This document shows, piece after piece, positions 63,140 to 64,000 of a stretch of 64,000 nucleotides of DNA. The position numbers and the translations under genes are program-made. The stretch is from Lacrimispora sphenoides JCM 1415 (GTDB taxonomy: Bacteria; Bacillota; Clostridia; Lachnospirales; Lachnospiraceae). Numbering within the stretch: position 1 is the stretch's first letter; the number at the start of each line of letters is the position of its first letter. Below the pieces are notes generated by a model. It did no database searches. It had not been told where the DNA came from and saw only the letters and a program-made list of their open reading frames with translations. The stretch lies in the NCBI RefSeq assembly GCF_900105615.1, contig NZ_LT630003.1:4464501-4528500 (forward strand), read 5' to 3'.

Positions 63140-63325
63140 ATGCTGACAACGGTAAACAGTCAGATCCTGGATTTCTTTAAGGAAGAAGACGGAGTAGGCG
63201 TGATTGAAGTAGTGCTGATTCTGGTGGTGTTAATCGGACTTGTCATTATTTTTAAAAAGCAGATAACGACTCTTCTTGATAACATATTCAAGGAAATCAA
63301 CAGCCAGTCTAAAGAGGTGTATTGA
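63140..63325 (+). CDS. Flp1-like pilin
   Basis: 61 residues from ATG 63140 (an ATG three bases earlier is closer to the GGGAGG site). EEDGVGVIEVVLILVVLIGL is the cleavage and assembly region: the peptidase cuts after the Gly before VGVIEV, leaving the Glu-5-type residue and a hydrophobic helix. It is the pilus subunit of the Tad machine and substrate of the peptidase at 58291. It overlaps the next gene by one base. Confidence 0.88.
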   Translation: MLTTVNSQILDFFKEEDGVGVIEVVLILVVLIGLVIIFKKQITTLLDNIFKEINSQSKEVY

Positions 63326-64000
63326 TGCGCAAAAGCGGGCAGGTAACAGTGTTTTTCAGTTTAGCTCTTTTATGCATATTCAGCCTGATGTGCGGACTTT
63401 TAGAGTCCGCACGGACTGCAGGAACCAGGTGTTATCTAAAGCTGGCGGCCGATTCTTCCATGGACTCTGTATTCAGCAGGTTTCACAGAGAAGCCTGGGA
63501 TAAATACCGTCTCTTTCTTCTGGAATGTGAGAATGGCGAGGAACTTGAAAAAGCATGGAAGGGATTTATGGAGCCCTATATGGACAGCTCCGGCTGGTAT
63601 ACCATGGATATGGAAAAGGCGGATACAATGCAGCTTTTCCGTATCACTGATGGGGGAGGGCAGTATTTAAAGAAGGAGATTCTGGACTATATGAAGTATG
63701 GAATATTTGAAAATATGACAGATGAAAAGGGTGCAGAAGCCCTGCTTAAGAACTTAAAGGAAGCAAAAGCAGTGAAACGGTTATCCGGATCGTTTCGTGA
63801 CCATGAAAGGGAAGCGGTCCGGTTGGAAAGGGCTTTGGAAGATATCAATGATTCTTTAAAGCGGCAGAAGGAATACTGGCGGTCTGCTTATGAAAGAATC
63901 AGGGATTATGATGGTCCAGGTTTTCGTAGAGAAGCAGATCTTTTGGAGCGGGAAATGAACCGGATTCCTTCCCTTGTAAAAGCCTATGGGAAGAAGGCAG
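63325..64000 (+). CDS. DUF5702-like Tad-cluster protein, 3' end outside window
   Basis: At least 225 residues, still open at the right edge. It starts at ATG 63325 overlapping the Flp stop. The N-terminus (MRKSGQVTVFFSLALLCIFS, then LMCGLLESARTAG) is the helix typical of TadE-like minor pseudopilins and DUF5702 proteins of Lachnospiraceae. A long helical, charged external region follows, with a coiled coil near DHEREAVRLERALEDINDSL. It probably belongs to the pilus tip or assembly set. Identity beyond this is uncertain because the end is missing. Confidence 0.75.
   Translation, partial: MRKSGQVTVFFSLALLCIFSLMCGLLESARTAGTRCYLKLAADSSMDSVFSRFHREAWDKYRLFLLECENGEELEKAWKGFMEPYMDSSGWYTMDMEKADTMQLFRITDGGGQYLKKEILDYMKYGIFENMTDEKGAEALLKNLKEAKAVKRLSGSFRDHEREAVRLERALEDINDSLKRQKEYWRSAYERIRDYDGPGFRREADLLEREMNRIPSLVKAYGKKA

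Noticed and set aside
1..64000. CRISPR arrays, insertion sequences, prophage, tRNA or rRNA genes
   Set aside because: I looked for repeated spacers, transposase motifs and tRNA or rRNA signatures and saw none.

Overview
The window looks like chromosome of a spore-forming, anaerobic Gram-positive bacterium of the Lachnospiraceae (Clostridium cluster XIVa; Lacrimispora / [Clostridium] saccharolyticum-like is my best guess). This is inference from gene content: spoVG, a YyaC-type spore protein, a Csp-like subtilase, glgC/glgD, meso-diaminopimelate dehydrogenase, a CBS/DRTGG pyrophosphatase, flavodiiron and RIC proteins, strong AGGAGG ribosome sites and moderate GC. I see no rRNA, tRNA, CRISPR array, insertion sequence or prophage.

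Layout. 1-2.8 kb: the end of a LacI-type regulator, then a MarR - CDP-alcohol transferase - GT8 operon behind two palindromes. 2.9-10.8 kb: small conserved proteins, a coiled-coil membrane protein, YyaC, a LysM protein, a DUF5711-like protein coupled to transketolase, and a ROK glucokinase. 10.8-13.6 kb (minus): flavodiiron protein and RIC, with an FNR-like regulator gene just upstream. 13.6-23.1 kb: a sugar unit of mutarotase, AraFGH-like ABC transporter, AraC regulator and a giant DUF5107-TPR protein, tied together by a repeated 21-bp-period operator. 23.2-26.3 kb: pyrophosphatase, flavin reductase and shikimate kinase-like genes. 26.4-30.9 kb: two chemoreceptors with gene remnants beside them. 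30.9-33.6 kb (minus): arsRDA with no efflux pump. 33.7-34.4 kb: queT behind a pseudoknotted leader. 34.6-39.5 kb: a repeat protein of unknown function, murC, a DnaA-box cluster, and dnaD-dnaC. 39.5-48.4 kb: a Csp-like pseudoprotease, PRPP synthetase, BrnQ, a YhaN/YhaO-type pair and asnS. 48.6-57.5 kb: glgC-glgD-spoVG, ddh, a DUF3783-like gene, a small kinase, and glgB with a GH13 enzyme. 57.6-64 kb: an ArsR regulator and a Tad-type secretion/pilus cluster running off the end.

How the parts work together. Sugar import feeds mutarotase, glucokinase and transketolase, while glgC/D/B and the GH13 enzyme store and mobilise glycogen. The FNR-like factor probably activates the NO/O2 defence operon from a class II site. 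Arsenic genes are controlled by two matching ArsR palindromes. The most informative new structure is regulatory: the shared AraC-type operator set, the FNR site at -41.5, the queT leader pseudoknot, and the DnaA-box cluster in front of the helicase-loader genes.
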